Source: an uncultured Gemmiger sp. (GTDB taxonomy: Bacteria > Bacillota > Clostridia > Oscillospirales > Ruminococcaceae). From it: a DNA stretch of 52,437 bases. Below the pieces are notes generated by a model. That model saw only the letters and a list, made by a program, of their open reading frames with translations. It did no database searches and had not been told where the DNA came from. Each line of letters begins with the position of its first letter. Position 1 is the stretch's first letter. The position numbers and the translations under genes are program-made. The DNA is taken from contig CALWNO010000015.1 of assembly GCA_944382785.1 (NCBI GenBank), positions 1-52,437 of the forward strand, in the 5' to 3' direction. Below are positions 8,830 to 17,193 of this stretch, piece by piece.

Positions 8830-10149
8830 TCAGCGGGCGGTCACATAGGGACGGATACGGGCGGTCATGGCTTCCACCTGTTCGGGGGTCACATGGGCCT
8901 TGTCCACATACCCGTAAATCCGCTGGGCGAAGTTGGCCAGCGGCGGGCAGAAGGCAAATACCTTCTTTGGTTCCCAGCCATGGCGGTACAACAGATGCAC
9001 CCCCCACAGGGCCACGAATTTCAGCAGATTGAAGTGGGGCTTGAACCCTTCCCCCATGGGGGTGTCCCGGGGCGGGTTGCGGTAAACATCTTCCAGCAGA
9101 TCGGCCATGCGCAGATAGGCCGGGCGCTCGCTGGGATCAAAATAGCCCTCGATCACTTCCCGGGCAATGGGGAAGGGGGGATTCTCCTCCGCCATGGCGG
9201 CCACAAACCCGTCGTAGTCGGTCACATACCGGGCATCCTTGTAGATCACAGGATCGTACTCGTGCTCAATGGGGGTGGGCCGCAGGATATGGCAGCTCTT
9301 GCCCGCCATGTATACCTCCGCAATGGAGGTGCTCATCCAGATGGAGATGGAATCCGCCGCCACGATCCACTGCTTTACGCTGTCCGCAAAGATCACATGG
9401 AAGTTGGGGCGTTTCTTGGCCAGCTCATCTAGAGCCGGGCTATTCCACTCGCTGGGATGGCGGCGGTAGACCAGTTCCACCTCCGGGTGTTCTCCCAGGT
9501 ACCGGTCGAACCAGTCCAGGGTCTCGGCCATGGAGATGCGGTTGGTGCGGGCAAAACCGGTGAAATCGGTGCCCGCCATCTTGGAAAGCTCGGCCACCTC
9601 GTCGTCGGACATGCTGGCATAGCCGAAGCTGGAAATGTACAGATGCAGATGCTTGTGCTCGTCCAGGCCGAACTCCCGGCACAGGGCGGCCTTGTCCTTG
9701 AAGTAGCCCTTGAATTCCGGGCGCAGAAAATCCATCATCACGGCGCCGGTCACGGGGGTATTTCTGGCTTCCATGCCGTGGGCCTGCAGCCGGGCAGCGG
9801 TGCGCTTGCCCCAGCAGGTCTGGATGCAGCGCTTGGCGTTGCCGTTCATGTTGAACCAGTCGCCCTCCTCCTGGGTGTCGGAGAGCATCTGTTCCCAGTG
9901 CAGGTTCACGATCTTGTTGCAGCGGCCGATGTTGTTGTACACATGGCTGTTGATGGCCTCATTGTCATACATGCAGCTGGCCACCAGCACTTCGGGCTTG
10001 TCTCGCCCGAACAGCCGCAGATGTTTGGGGTCCAGCAGCTGCCGGATCTCGGCGGTGTAGCCCCGGCGCTCCAGCTCCAGCTTCAACAGCAGGTCGCTCT
10101 CATATTCCCGCACCGTGTGCTCGTACAAAATCAGAAAATCCAAAGCCAT
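8830..10149 (-). CDS. Putative capsule/surface polysaccharide glycosyltransferase (GT-B-like)
   Basis: 439 residues, soluble. I recognise the general layout of capsular polysaccharide or CDP-glycerol-type glycosyltransferases: an N-terminal Rossmann-like half beginning LDFLILYEHTVREYESDLL, and a C-terminal half with VELVYRRHPSEW followed by VAADSISIWMSTSIAEVYMAGK, the usual donor-binding segment of this fold. The exact family is not assigned. AAGGAAG precedes ATG. It is encoded between an SGNH/MBOAT pair and a Wzx-like flippase, supporting a role in building the repeat unit or polymer that is then exported and O-acylated. Transferred sugar unknown. Confidence 0.65.
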   Translation of the reverse strand: MALDFLILYEHTVREYESDLLLKLELERRGYTAEIRQLLDPKHLRLFGRDKPEVLVASCMYDNEAINSHVYNNIGRCNKIVNLHWEQMLSDTQEEGDWFNMNGNAKRCIQTCWGKRTAARLQAHGMEARNTPVTGAVMMDFLRPEFKGYFKDKAALCREFGLDEHKHLHLYISSFGYASMSDDEVAELSKMAGTDFTGFARTNRISMAETLDWFDRYLGEHPEVELVYRRHPSEWNSPALDELAKKRPNFHVIFADSVKQWIVAADSISIWMSTSIAEVYMAGKSCHILRPTPIEHEYDPVIYKDARYVTDYDGFVAAMAEENPPFPIAREVIEGYFDPSERPAYLRMADLLEDVYRNPPRDTPMGEGFKPHFNLLKFVALWGVHLLYRHGWEPKKVFAFCPPLANFAQRIYGYVDKAHVTPEQVEAMTARIRPYVTAR

Positions 10150-10174
10150 AGATTTGCTTCCTTACCGGGCGCAG

Positions 10175-11149
10175 TCAGGCGCCCATTTCGGTGAACAGCT
10201 GCCGGGTCCAGTCCGGCAGACCGTATTTTTCATCCAGATGGAATCCATCAAAGAACTGGGTGTCGTCGTCGGTGATGCAGCTGCCGCCCCACTCGTAATC
10301 CAGCACGGTGCAGCCGTAGTCGTCGCTCCAGTCATTCAGCAGGGGAAGCACATCCTCCTGCATCTGCCGGTCAATGTGGTACTTTTCACACACCTCGGTG
10401 CGTACCAGGCCGGCCATGGGAGGCAGTACGATGGTCAGTTCGATGCCTTCTTCGCTGCAGCGCCGGGCCAGATCCCCCAGCCGCACCAGCTCCTCCTCGT
10501 TCACCGACCAGCTGCGGCATTTCTCGTCGATCAGGCCGGGATATTCGTACAGCTTGCGGTGGACCGGGATGGGGTTGCCGTCGGCGTCAAAATAATCCGC
10601 CGTGCCCCAGTCCCCGGACTCGATGCTGTCCGGGGTGTTGTTCACCGTGTTCATGAACATGGTCAGGGCGTTGACGTTGTATTCCAGATTCAGGCAGTAG
10701 GCCAGGGGATTGTTCAGGGTGTCCTCCAGGGTGGAGAACCGGTCGGTGTCATAGCTGGCGTTGACGGTGTAAAAGGAAAGCTCAAAGAGGATGGCATCCA
10801 CCTCATTGCCGGAATCCAGCACAAAATCCGCCAGGTCCAGGCTTTCCCGCAGGCTGGCCCCGCCAAAAGCCAGATTCTGCCAGTCCTGGCCCGACACCTC
10901 CTTGACCAGGTCCATGTCAAAGTGGGCCAACCGGCTGTCCCCGATGATCAGCCGGGTTCCGGGGTCGGTCTGGTAGGCCCGCACCCGGGCCACCGGCTGG
11001 GAGGAATCGGTCTCGCCCTTGAGCCCGAAATAGTTGTTGGGCTCAAACGCCACAAAGAACGCCAGCCACAGATACACCGGGATCAGCAGCAGGGCAAGGC
11101 GTTTGATGATATGCAGCATGCCGTGGGCACCCGCCTTTCTGTTTGTCAT
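10175..11149 (-). CDS. Membrane-anchored SGNH-hydrolase-like protein, MBOAT partner
   Basis: 324 residues: short cytoplasmic start, one membrane anchor (about 15-34), then an extracytoplasmic domain. GDS at 70-72 (IIGDSRLAH) and D301-x-x-H304 (FDGFHLD) match the catalytic Ser and Asp/His blocks of SGNH esterases, as in DltD/AlgJ-type partners that complete acyl transfer to wall polymers. The ATG lies 2 bp after the MBOAT stop, implying coupling; an internal ATG at 11117-11119 is an alternative start. The MBOAT + SGNH pairing is an established arrangement for O-acylation of exopolysaccharide or teichoic acid. Catalytic activity is inferred from motifs. Confidence 0.75.
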   Translation of the reverse strand: MTNRKAGAHGMLHIIKRLALLLIPVYLWLAFFVAFEPNNYFGLKGETDSSQPVARVRAYQTDPGTRLIIGDSRLAHFDMDLVKEVSGQDWQNLAFGGASLRESLDLADFVLDSGNEVDAILFELSFYTVNASYDTDRFSTLEDTLNNPLAYCLNLEYNVNALTMFMNTVNNTPDSIESGDWGTADYFDADGNPIPVHRKLYEYPGLIDEKCRSWSVNEEELVRLGDLARRCSEEGIELTIVLPPMAGLVRTEVCEKYHIDRQMQEDVLPLLNDWSDDYGCTVLDYEWGGSCITDDDTQFFDGFHLDEKYGLPDWTRQLFTEMGA

Positions 11150-11151
11150 GA

Positions 11152-12642
11152 TCAGTACCCCGCATACATGCCCAGACCGGCCGCAAACCCGCCGTTCTGC
11201 AGGATGTAGCCGATGAGGATCAGGGTGACCAGCGCCAGATACAGCACCTGCCGCCGCCAGCCGGGAATGGCCGCCACCATCACTTCGGACCCTTTATTCT
11301 TGAAGTCGAAGCAGCGGCGGTAATCCAAAAAGACGGCCAGCGCCAGCACCACCACCACAAAGGCATAGTAGGCGCCCACCATCAGGCTGTTGGCATAAAA
11401 GCCGTTGTAAGCGGCGGTGTACAGTTCGGAGGTGAACCGGGCAGGGGAGAGCCCCTGTACCACCCCGGCAAGATAGCCGAAGCAATCGCCCACGGTGCCG
11501 TTGCCGGACCCCATGCGGAAGAACACCATGCTGAAGGTCCACAGAACGAACACCCCGGCACGTTTGGCCCACAAAACCCGGGCGGGGGCTTTCTTTTTGG
11601 GTTTGCCAAGACGGCGGTGCAGCAGTTCTTCGCCTACCCGGTACAGCGCCTGCAGCAGGCCCCACACTACAAAGGGCAGGGTGTTGCCGTGCCAGAAACC
11701 GGACACAAAGAAGACGATGAACACACAGACCTCCGGGGGCAGGCGGCGCAGCTTCCCGCCGGTCAGGCGTTCGGTGTCTGCCCAGGCCAGAGGCATGAAC
11801 AGATAATCCTGCAGCCAGGAGGAAAAGCTGATGTGCCACCGGCTCCAGAACCCGGAAAAGTTGGTGGCAAAGAAAGGCGTCTTGAAGTTTTCGGCCAGTT
11901 CCAGGCCCAGCACCAGGCCGGTGGCCCGGGCCAGCTCGGAATAGCCGCTGAAGTTGAAGTACAGCTGGAAGGTGTAAAACACCGCGGCCAGCAGCAGCAT
12001 CCCGCCGCCGTAGCTCTGCCAGGCACCGAACACTTCGTCCACCACCATGCCCAGCACGTCGGACACCGCCACCATCTTGAACAGGCCCACGGCGTACAGG
12101 CGCAGGGCCCGGACGGTGCGCTCGGCGTCAAAGCGATGCTCCGCCCGCAGCTGGGGAATCAGCGACCCGGCCCGGGGGATGGGGCCCTGGGTCACGGTGC
12201 CGAAAAAGGTCAGAAACAGAAAATAATACAGCGGATTGCGTTCCACCTCGCAGTCACCCCGCCCTGCGTCGATCAGGTAGGAGATAGCCGCAAAGGAATA
12301 GAAACTGATGCCCAGGGGCATGACGATTTTCAGCGGTGCGGGCAACACCGTATTGAGAAATCCGAAGTACTTGAAGAAAGCCAGGATGGCCACGCTGCCG
12401 ATGACGCCCAGCCGGACGAAAGCCTGTTTGTGGGCACCGCCGTTGCGGGCGATGCCCAGCCCGCACAGATACGAGAAAGCGCCGATGAGCACCGTCACGG
12501 CCAGATAGGCCCCGGACGTCAGGGCGTAAAACACCCAGGAAGCCGCCAGCAGAAATACCGGCTGGAAACGGCGGGGCAGGTGAAGATAGACCCCGGCCGC
12601 CACGGCCAGGAAGAACATATACTGGATGGTTTGCAAGCCCAT
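11152..12642 (-). CDS. MBOAT-family O-acyltransferase (AlgI/DltB/PatA-like)
   Basis: 496 residues, polytopic. MBOAT proteins move acyl groups (usually acetyl) from the cytoplasm to extracytoplasmic glycans. Family features: KYFGFL after the early helices, the region GTVTQGPIPR (residues 149-158 from the chosen start), NFSGFWSRWHISF, and the SGFWHG motif carrying the conserved histidine at about residue 318. The ATG at 12640-12642 was chosen because AAGGAG lies 10 bases upstream; an in-frame ATG seven codons further up would have no ribosome site. First gene of the operon, behind the promoter at 12689-12717. Confidence 0.93.
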   Translation of the reverse strand: MGLQTIQYMFFLAVAAGVYLHLPRRFQPVFLLAASWVFYALTSGAYLAVTVLIGAFSYLCGLGIARNGGAHKQAFVRLGVIGSVAILAFFKYFGFLNTVLPAPLKIVMPLGISFYSFAAISYLIDAGRGDCEVERNPLYYFLFLTFFGTVTQGPIPRAGSLIPQLRAEHRFDAERTVRALRLYAVGLFKMVAVSDVLGMVVDEVFGAWQSYGGGMLLLAAVFYTFQLYFNFSGYSELARATGLVLGLELAENFKTPFFATNFSGFWSRWHISFSSWLQDYLFMPLAWADTERLTGGKLRRLPPEVCVFIVFFVSGFWHGNTLPFVVWGLLQALYRVGEELLHRRLGKPKKKAPARVLWAKRAGVFVLWTFSMVFFRMGSGNGTVGDCFGYLAGVVQGLSPARFTSELYTAAYNGFYANSLMVGAYYAFVVVVLALAVFLDYRRCFDFKNKGSEVMVAAIPGWRRQVLYLALVTLILIGYILQNGGFAAGLGMYAGY

Positions 12643-12688
12643 GAAAGGGGGCTCCTTTCCCACTGAATTAGTGACATACTATCAAAAC

Positions 12689-12717
12689 ATTATACCTTTT
12701 TTTTCGCTTTGTGTAAA
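12689..12717 (-). promoter_or_regulatory. Sigma-A promoter of the MBOAT-to-hflX operon
   Basis: Read on the minus strand: TTTACA (12712-12717), 17-bp spacer containing an A8 run, TATAAT (12689-12694). Predicted leader of about 40 nt to the MBOAT start. Confidence 0.85.
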
Positions 12718-12795
12718 GAAAAAACCGCCCGCCGTCCAATTTGGCGAAACAGGGTCAATTTGCACGGTTTTTACCTGCAGAACAGCAATTTTCCG

Positions 12796-12824
12796 TTGAA
12801 ATCTCCGAGAAAATCGAATACAAT
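12796..12824 (+). promoter_or_regulatory. Sigma-A promoter of the sugar-kinase gene
   Basis: TTGAAA (12796-12801), 17-bp spacer, TACAAT (12819-12824). It is divergent from the MBOAT operon promoter about 80 bp away. No further signal is evident in 12643-12878. Confidence 0.8.
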
Positions 12825-12878
12825 AAAAATGACAAACCAATACCGGCCGTTCCGCGCCGGCAGAAACGAGGAAGCCCT

Positions 12879-13967
12879 ATGGAAAACTACAATCCGCTGC
12901 TTGTGAATAATGAGAGCCCGGCCAAGTTCATCACCATCGGTGAGGTCATGCTCCGCCTGACCCCGCCCAACTATGAGAAAATCCGCATGGCAACCAGTTT
13001 CGAGGCCAGTTACGGCGGCAGCGAGGCCAACATCGCTCTGGCGCTGGCCAATCTGGGGGTGGACAGTACCTTCTTCAGCGTGGTGCCCAACAATTCTCTG
13101 GGCAAGAGCGCGGTGCGTTGGCTGCGGTCCAACGATGTACATTGCACCCCCATGATCCTCTCCACTCCGGAGGAAACCCCCACCCATCGCCTGGGCACCT
13201 ATTATCTGGAAACCGGCTATGGCATCCGTCCCAGCAAGGTCACCTATGACCGCAAGCACAGCGCCTTCACCGAGTACGATCTGAGCAAGGTGGATGTGGA
13301 TGCGCTGCTGGAAGGGTATGACTGGCTGCATCTGTCCGGCATTACCCCCGCCCTGTGCGACAGCTGTGCCTATTTCGTGCTGCGCTGTCTGGAATCCGCC
13401 AAAAAGAAGGGCCTGACCGTCAGCTTTGACGGAAACTTCCGCAGTACCCTGTGGACCTGGGAGGAAGCCCGGGACTACTGTACCAAGTGCCTGCCCTATG
13501 TGGATGTGCTCTTCGGCATTGAGCCGTATCATCTGTGGAAGGATGAGGAGGATCATTCCAAGGGCGACTGGAAGGACGGCGTGCCCCTGCAGCCCAGCTA
13601 TGAACAGCAGGATGAGGTGTTCCAGCACTTCATTGACCGGTATCCCAACATCAAATGTCTGGCCCGTCATGTGCGGTATGCCCATTCCGGCTCCGAAAAC
13701 AGTCTGAAAGCCTTCATGTGGTATGAGGGCCACACCTTCGAGAGCAAGCTCTTCACCTTCAATATCCTGGACCGCGTGGGCGGCGGCGATGCCTTTGCCA
13801 GCGGCCTGATCTATGCCATGATGCACAACTACCGTCCCATGGATATGGTCAACTTCGCGGTGGCATCCAGCGCCATCAAGCACACCATCCATGGCGACGC
13901 TAACATCACCGACGATGCCCAGAGCATCCGCAACCTGATGAACATGAACTACGACATCAAGCGCTGA
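12879..13967 (+). CDS. PfkB-family sugar kinase, probably 2-keto-3-deoxygluconate kinase
   Basis: 362 residues, ribokinase/PfkB fold. GGSEANIALALANLG (46-60) is the first signature, and DRVGGGDAF with the catalytic Asp near 304 is the second. The N-terminal sequence TIGEVMLRLTPPNYEKIRMATSFE resembles KDG kinases, which phosphorylate 2-dehydro-3-deoxygluconate from pectin or uronate breakdown to KDPG. The next gene is a GH28 pectinase-like enzyme, which supports this substrate, but KDG versus another ketose is not proven. The ATG at 12879 was chosen (GAGGAAG upstream); the frame is open further upstream, but the promoter at 12796-12824 lies inside that extension. Confidence 0.8.
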   Translation: MENYNPLLVNNESPAKFITIGEVMLRLTPPNYEKIRMATSFEASYGGSEANIALALANLGVDSTFFSVVPNNSLGKSAVRWLRSNDVHCTPMILSTPEETPTHRLGTYYLETGYGIRPSKVTYDRKHSAFTEYDLSKVDVDALLEGYDWLHLSGITPALCDSCAYFVLRCLESAKKKGLTVSFDGNFRSTLWTWEEARDYCTKCLPYVDVLFGIEPYHLWKDEEDHSKGDWKDGVPLQPSYEQQDEVFQHFIDRYPNIKCLARHVRYAHSGSENSLKAFMWYEGHTFESKLFTFNILDRVGGGDAFASGLIYAMMHNYRPMDMVNFAVASSAIKHTIHGDANITDDAQSIRNLMNMNYDIKR

Positions 13968-13985
13968 GCGGCTCTCGGCGCACGG

Positions 13986-14031
13986 GCCCCGTACCGGCAC
14001 GGCTTTTCCGCGTGCGGTGCGGGGCTTTATT
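13986..14031 (+). terminator. Terminator or attenuator between kinase and GH28 gene
   Basis: Long GC-rich hairpin, left arm GCCCCGTACCGGCACG (13986-14001), right arm CGTGCGGTGCGGGGC (14011-14025), with one G-T pair and one bulged base, then TTTATT. It ends about 20 bp before the GH28 start and overlaps its leader, so it may reduce rather than block read-through. Confidence 0.7.
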
Positions 14032-14050
14032 CAGGAAAGAAGGAATTGCC

Positions 14051-15358
14051 ATGGAATGGAATATTCTGGAGTATGGGGCCAAGGGGGACGGTAGCACCAA
14101 CGATGCCCCGGCCATTCAAAAAGCCCTGGATGCCTGTTCGGCAGCGGGCGGCGGCCGCGTGGTTCTGCCCGGCGGGCATGTATATTGTGCCGGTACGATC
14201 TTTTTGCGCAGCAATGTGGAACTCCATCTGGAATCCGGCGCAGTGCTCAAAGCCCACGCCGACCCGGCCGTCTTTCTCTCCCGCCGTGCGGACGGGCAGG
14301 ACGCCGGAAAACAGATCCCCTACTATGAAAACTGTGATTACGACGGTGAACCGCCCCGGTGTTTTGTGGTGGCCCAGCAGGTGGAAAATGTCCGTATCAC
14401 CGGTTACGGCAGCATCGACGGTTCGGAGGAAAATTATTACGGGGAGCAGACCCACGACTTCATTGAGGGCACCTATTATCCCCGGGTCCCGCTGCTGATG
14501 CTGTACCGGGTACAGCACCTGACCATCACCGGCGTGACCCTCATGCGCAGTGCGTTCTGGACGGTCCACATGGTGGGCTGCAGCGATGTGCTGATTGACG
14601 GAATCCGCATCCTGAACAACACCCGCATGGTCAACTGTGACGGTATCGACCCCGATCACTGCCGGAACGTGCGGATCACCAACTGTCATATTGAATCGGC
14701 GGATGATTGCATTGTGCTGAAAAATACCGGGAAATACACCGAGCTGGGCCCCTGTGAGAATATTGTCATCAGCAACTGCACCCTGCTGTCCACCAGCGCG
14801 GCCCTGAAAATCGGGACCGAAAGCGAATCCGACTTCCGACGCATCTCGGTGAGCCATTGCGTCATCACCGGCACCAACCGGGGAATCTCGCTGCAGCTGC
14901 GGGACAAAGGCAATGTGGAGGATGTGACATTCTCGGATATTCATATCCAGACCCGGCGCTTCGGCGAGCACTGGTGGGGCAAAGCGGAGCCGGTCACCAT
15001 CACGGTGCTGTCCCGGCATGAAGGTACCACCGTGGGAAAAATCCGCAACATTCACTTTGAAAATATTACTTGCGAAGGAGAAAACGGAATTTTTCTGTAT
15101 GCCCAGGAGCCCGGCATGCTGTCGGATGTCAGCTTTCGACGGATCCGGATCACTCTGCGAAAAACCAGCAAATGGCCGGCGGGAAGCTGGGATCTGCGCC
15201 CCTGCGGGGGACAAAGCGTCCGCCCGGCCAAGGTGTACGGGTTTGCCTGCATCAACGGCAGGGATGTTCGTCGGGAAGATGTGCGGGTCTGCTGTGAGGA
15301 CAGCATGAACCCCTGGTACGGCGGGGAACTGCTGCTGCAGGGAACAGAGGAATCCTGA
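14051..15358 (+). CDS. GH28-family polygalacturonase-like glycoside hydrolase
   Basis: 435 residues, right-handed beta-helix family that hydrolyses galacturonan or rhamnogalacturonan chains. N-terminal YGAKGDGSTNDAPAIQKAL is the classical start. Catalytic block: NCDGID (D197, D200) in place of NTD, and the DD pair at 218-219 (ADDCI). The usual GHG site is replaced by a segment around KIGTESES, and the RIK site by GISLQLRD; such variants occur in bacterial non-endo GH28 enzymes. No signal peptide, so it probably acts on imported oligomers. The ATG at 14051 has GAAAGAAGG upstream. Paired with a KDG-type kinase upstream. Confidence 0.88.
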   Translation: MEWNILEYGAKGDGSTNDAPAIQKALDACSAAGGGRVVLPGGHVYCAGTIFLRSNVELHLESGAVLKAHADPAVFLSRRADGQDAGKQIPYYENCDYDGEPPRCFVVAQQVENVRITGYGSIDGSEENYYGEQTHDFIEGTYYPRVPLLMLYRVQHLTITGVTLMRSAFWTVHMVGCSDVLIDGIRILNNTRMVNCDGIDPDHCRNVRITNCHIESADDCIVLKNTGKYTELGPCENIVISNCTLLSTSAALKIGTESESDFRRISVSHCVITGTNRGISLQLRDKGNVEDVTFSDIHIQTRRFGEHWWGKAEPVTITVLSRHEGTTVGKIRNIHFENITCEGENGIFLYAQEPGMLSDVSFRRIRITLRKTSKWPAGSWDLRPCGGQSVRPAKVYGFACINGRDVRREDVRVCCEDSMNPWYGGELLLQGTEES

Positions 15359-15364
15359 ATGTTC

Positions 15365-15399
15365 AAAGCCCGGGAAGGTTCTCCCTTCCCGGGCTTTTG
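15365..15399. terminator. Bidirectional terminator between GH28 gene and corC-like gene
   Basis: Perfect 14-bp inverted repeat AAAGCCCGGGAAGG (15365-15378) and its complement (15384-15397), T-rich on both exits. It serves the convergent GH28 gene (plus) and transporter gene (minus). Confidence 0.9.
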
Positions 15400-15416
15400 G
15401 TGTATCTGGATCGGAA

Positions 15417-16799
15417 TTATTCCTTTTGGGCTCCATCTTCGTGCCGATGCTGCCTGCGACGGGGGTCGGGGGCTTCCGGTGCGGATGCCGGAAGCTGTTT
15501 GCGCACAATGGCCCACAGAATCTTCCGGTCCTCGATGGTCTGCACATCAAACTGCAGTCCGCAGACCTTTACGGTGGGGGTGGCACCGTCCATCGGAATG
15601 CTGGGCAAAACGCTCAGGATCATGCCGGCCACCGTGTCGTAATCCCGGTCCTCCGGCAGGTTGAAGTCCAGCTCCTCCGCAAAGTCCTCTACCCGCATGG
15701 ACCCGGCCACCCGCCAGATGCCCTCGCCCACCTGGGTCAGTTCCTGGGGATCGGCGGGGTCGAACTCGTCAAAAATATCGCCCACGATCTCCTCCAGCAG
15801 GTCCTCGATGGTGATGATGCCAGCGGTGCCGCCGTACTCATCCACCACCACCGCCAGATGCTGCTTCTGGGATTGCATGTCCTTGAACAGCTGGTCGGCG
15901 TGCACGCTTTCCGGTACAAAGTAGGCCGGGCGCAGCAGGTCCTTCAGCGGGCGGGGGGATTCTTCCTGCAAGTTCAGCAGGAAATCCCGGGCATTCAGGA
16001 TGCCGCAGATGTCGTTGATATCCTCCTCGTACACCGGGTACCGGCTCAGGCCGGTGCGGCGGATGGTGGCCATGATCTCCTCGTCCGTGTCCTCCAGAGA
16101 GAACGCGGTCACATCCGGTTCGGGAGTCATGGCGTTGCTGGCGGTGGTGTCGCCGAAGTCAAAGACGTTCTCAATCCATTCCTGTTCATCCTGGCCGATG
16201 GTGCCCTGCTCGCCGCTGGATTCCACCATCAGGCGCAGGTCCTCCTCGCTGGCCACCCCGTCCTCGGCCTCGGTTTTCATGCCCAGCAGCCGCAAAGAGC
16301 CGTTGGTGCACAACCCCAGCAGAGCGGTCATGGGAGCAAACACCACGCTGACCACCCGCAGAACCTTGATGGCAGGCACCGCAAAGAGCATGGGCTTCTG
16401 CATGGCCACCCGCTTGGGTACCATCTCACCGAAAGCGATGGAGAAAAAGGAGATAATGATGGTCACCAGAACGGTGGAGATGACCGAAACCACTCCCACC
16501 GGCAAGGGCAGGGCCAGGGTATCCAGCATGAAGCTGTCCAGATAGCCGGAAAAGTTTTCGGTGCCGAAGGCGGCGGACATAAAACCGGACAGGGTGATAG
16601 CCACCTGAATGCCGGAAAGGAAACTGTTGGGGTTTTCCACCGCTTTCAGAAGGGCCGCCGCCGTCTTGTTGCCGTCCTCCGCCTGCTTGGACAGTTTGAT
16701 GGGGGACAGGGAGAGAAATGCGATCTCAGACCCGGCAAAAAAGGCATTGAGCAGGATGAACACAACCTGCAAAAGTATCTGGGCGGGAAGATTTTCCAC
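15417..16799 (-). CDS. CorC/CNNM-family (HlyC/CorC) transporter, DUF21-CBS-CBS-CorC
   Basis: 460 residues. N-terminal DUF21/CNNM membrane domain (about 1-190; starts with a hydrophobic segment and NAFFAGSEIAFLSLS), two CBS domains (about 200-335, including EDTDEEIMATIRRTGLSRYPVY and VDEYGGTAGIITIEDLLEEIVGDIFDE), and a C-terminal CorC_HlyC domain. The family is linked to Mg2+ export or resistance and to other cations. The start is GTG at 16797-16799 with AAGGAG 10 bases upstream. It is preceded by a long structured leader carrying an intrinsic terminator, so expression is probably set by transcription attenuation. Confidence 0.93.
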   Translation of the reverse strand: MENLPAQILLQVVFILLNAFFAGSEIAFLSLSPIKLSKQAEDGNKTAAALLKAVENPNSFLSGIQVAITLSGFMSAAFGTENFSGYLDSFMLDTLALPLPVGVVSVISTVLVTIIISFFSIAFGEMVPKRVAMQKPMLFAVPAIKVLRVVSVVFAPMTALLGLCTNGSLRLLGMKTEAEDGVASEEDLRLMVESSGEQGTIGQDEQEWIENVFDFGDTTASNAMTPEPDVTAFSLEDTDEEIMATIRRTGLSRYPVYEEDINDICGILNARDFLLNLQEESPRPLKDLLRPAYFVPESVHADQLFKDMQSQKQHLAVVVDEYGGTAGIITIEDLLEEIVGDIFDEFDPADPQELTQVGEGIWRVAGSMRVEDFAEELDFNLPEDRDYDTVAGMILSVLPSIPMDGATPTVKVCGLQFDVQTIEDRKILWAIVRKQLPASAPEAPDPRRRQHRHEDGAQKE

Positions 16800-16854
16800 G
16801 GAAAAAACACTCCTTCAAGTAAAACGTTTGAGATGTTAAGATAGTTTGTGCAGC

Positions 16855-17021
16855 AAAAAAAGGCAGAGCCCGGTGCCGGAATGGCACAGGCGTTGCCTTT
16901 GTTATTCTTTCTGATTCAGTTTTCGTCGCGGATTACCGTCACCGTCGGCGCTCATAGAAAATGAAGTTCCTTTCCGTTTCAGAAAACAGGGCCCGGTGGC
17001 CTCTGCACAAACAAATTATAA
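16855..17021 (-). promoter_or_regulatory. Structured 5' leader with attenuator (riboswitch-like) for the CorC gene
   Basis: On the minus strand, a roughly 220-nt leader lies between the promoter at 17028-17056 and the CorC start. Elements: a compact hairpin (16987-17005; CAG-A-GGCC-ACCG-GGCC-CTG); directly adjoining it, an 8-bp long-range helix pairing 16979-16986 (TTTTCTGA in RNA sense) with 16907-16914 (TCAGAAAG), which closes a multi-branched core; and then an imperfect GC-rich terminator hairpin at about 16862-16900 followed by seven U (16855-16861). The layout is that of a metabolite- or ion-sensing attenuator. I compared it by eye with M-box, yybP-ykoY and NiCo consensus elements and saw no clear match. 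Confidence 0.6.
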
Positions 17022-17027
17022 TGATTA

Positions 17028-17056
17028 ACTATATCGCAAATACCAATCACTGTCAA
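17028..17056 (-). promoter_or_regulatory. Sigma-A promoter of the CorC leader
   Basis: Minus strand: TTGACA (17051-17056), 17-bp spacer, TATAGT (17028-17033). Consensus -35; predicted start near 17021. Confidence 0.85.
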
Positions 17057-17082
17057 GTCAGGGGCAATTTGAGGCGGCAAGG

Positions 17083-17111
17083 TTGAAATCGGGCGCTCAA
17101 TCGGGTATACT
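17083..17111 (+). promoter_or_regulatory. Sigma-A promoter of legB
   Basis: TTGAAA (17083-17088), 17-bp spacer, TATACT (17106-17111). It is divergent from the CorC promoter with only about 26 bp between the two -35 boxes. Together with the CorC leader, this accounts for the 394-bp gene-free stretch 16800-17193. Confidence 0.8.
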
Positions 17112-17193
17112 AATTTGTAATATATTGGAATACCTGTGCCGGGCGCCTGTCGTCCGTGCCCTTTTACAAATGTTGATAAAGGAGAACTGTTCT

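Noticed and set aside
16855-17021. CorC leader as a known M-box, yybP-ykoY or NiCo riboswitch
   Set aside because: Conserved core sequences of these families were not found by eye; kept as an unassigned element.
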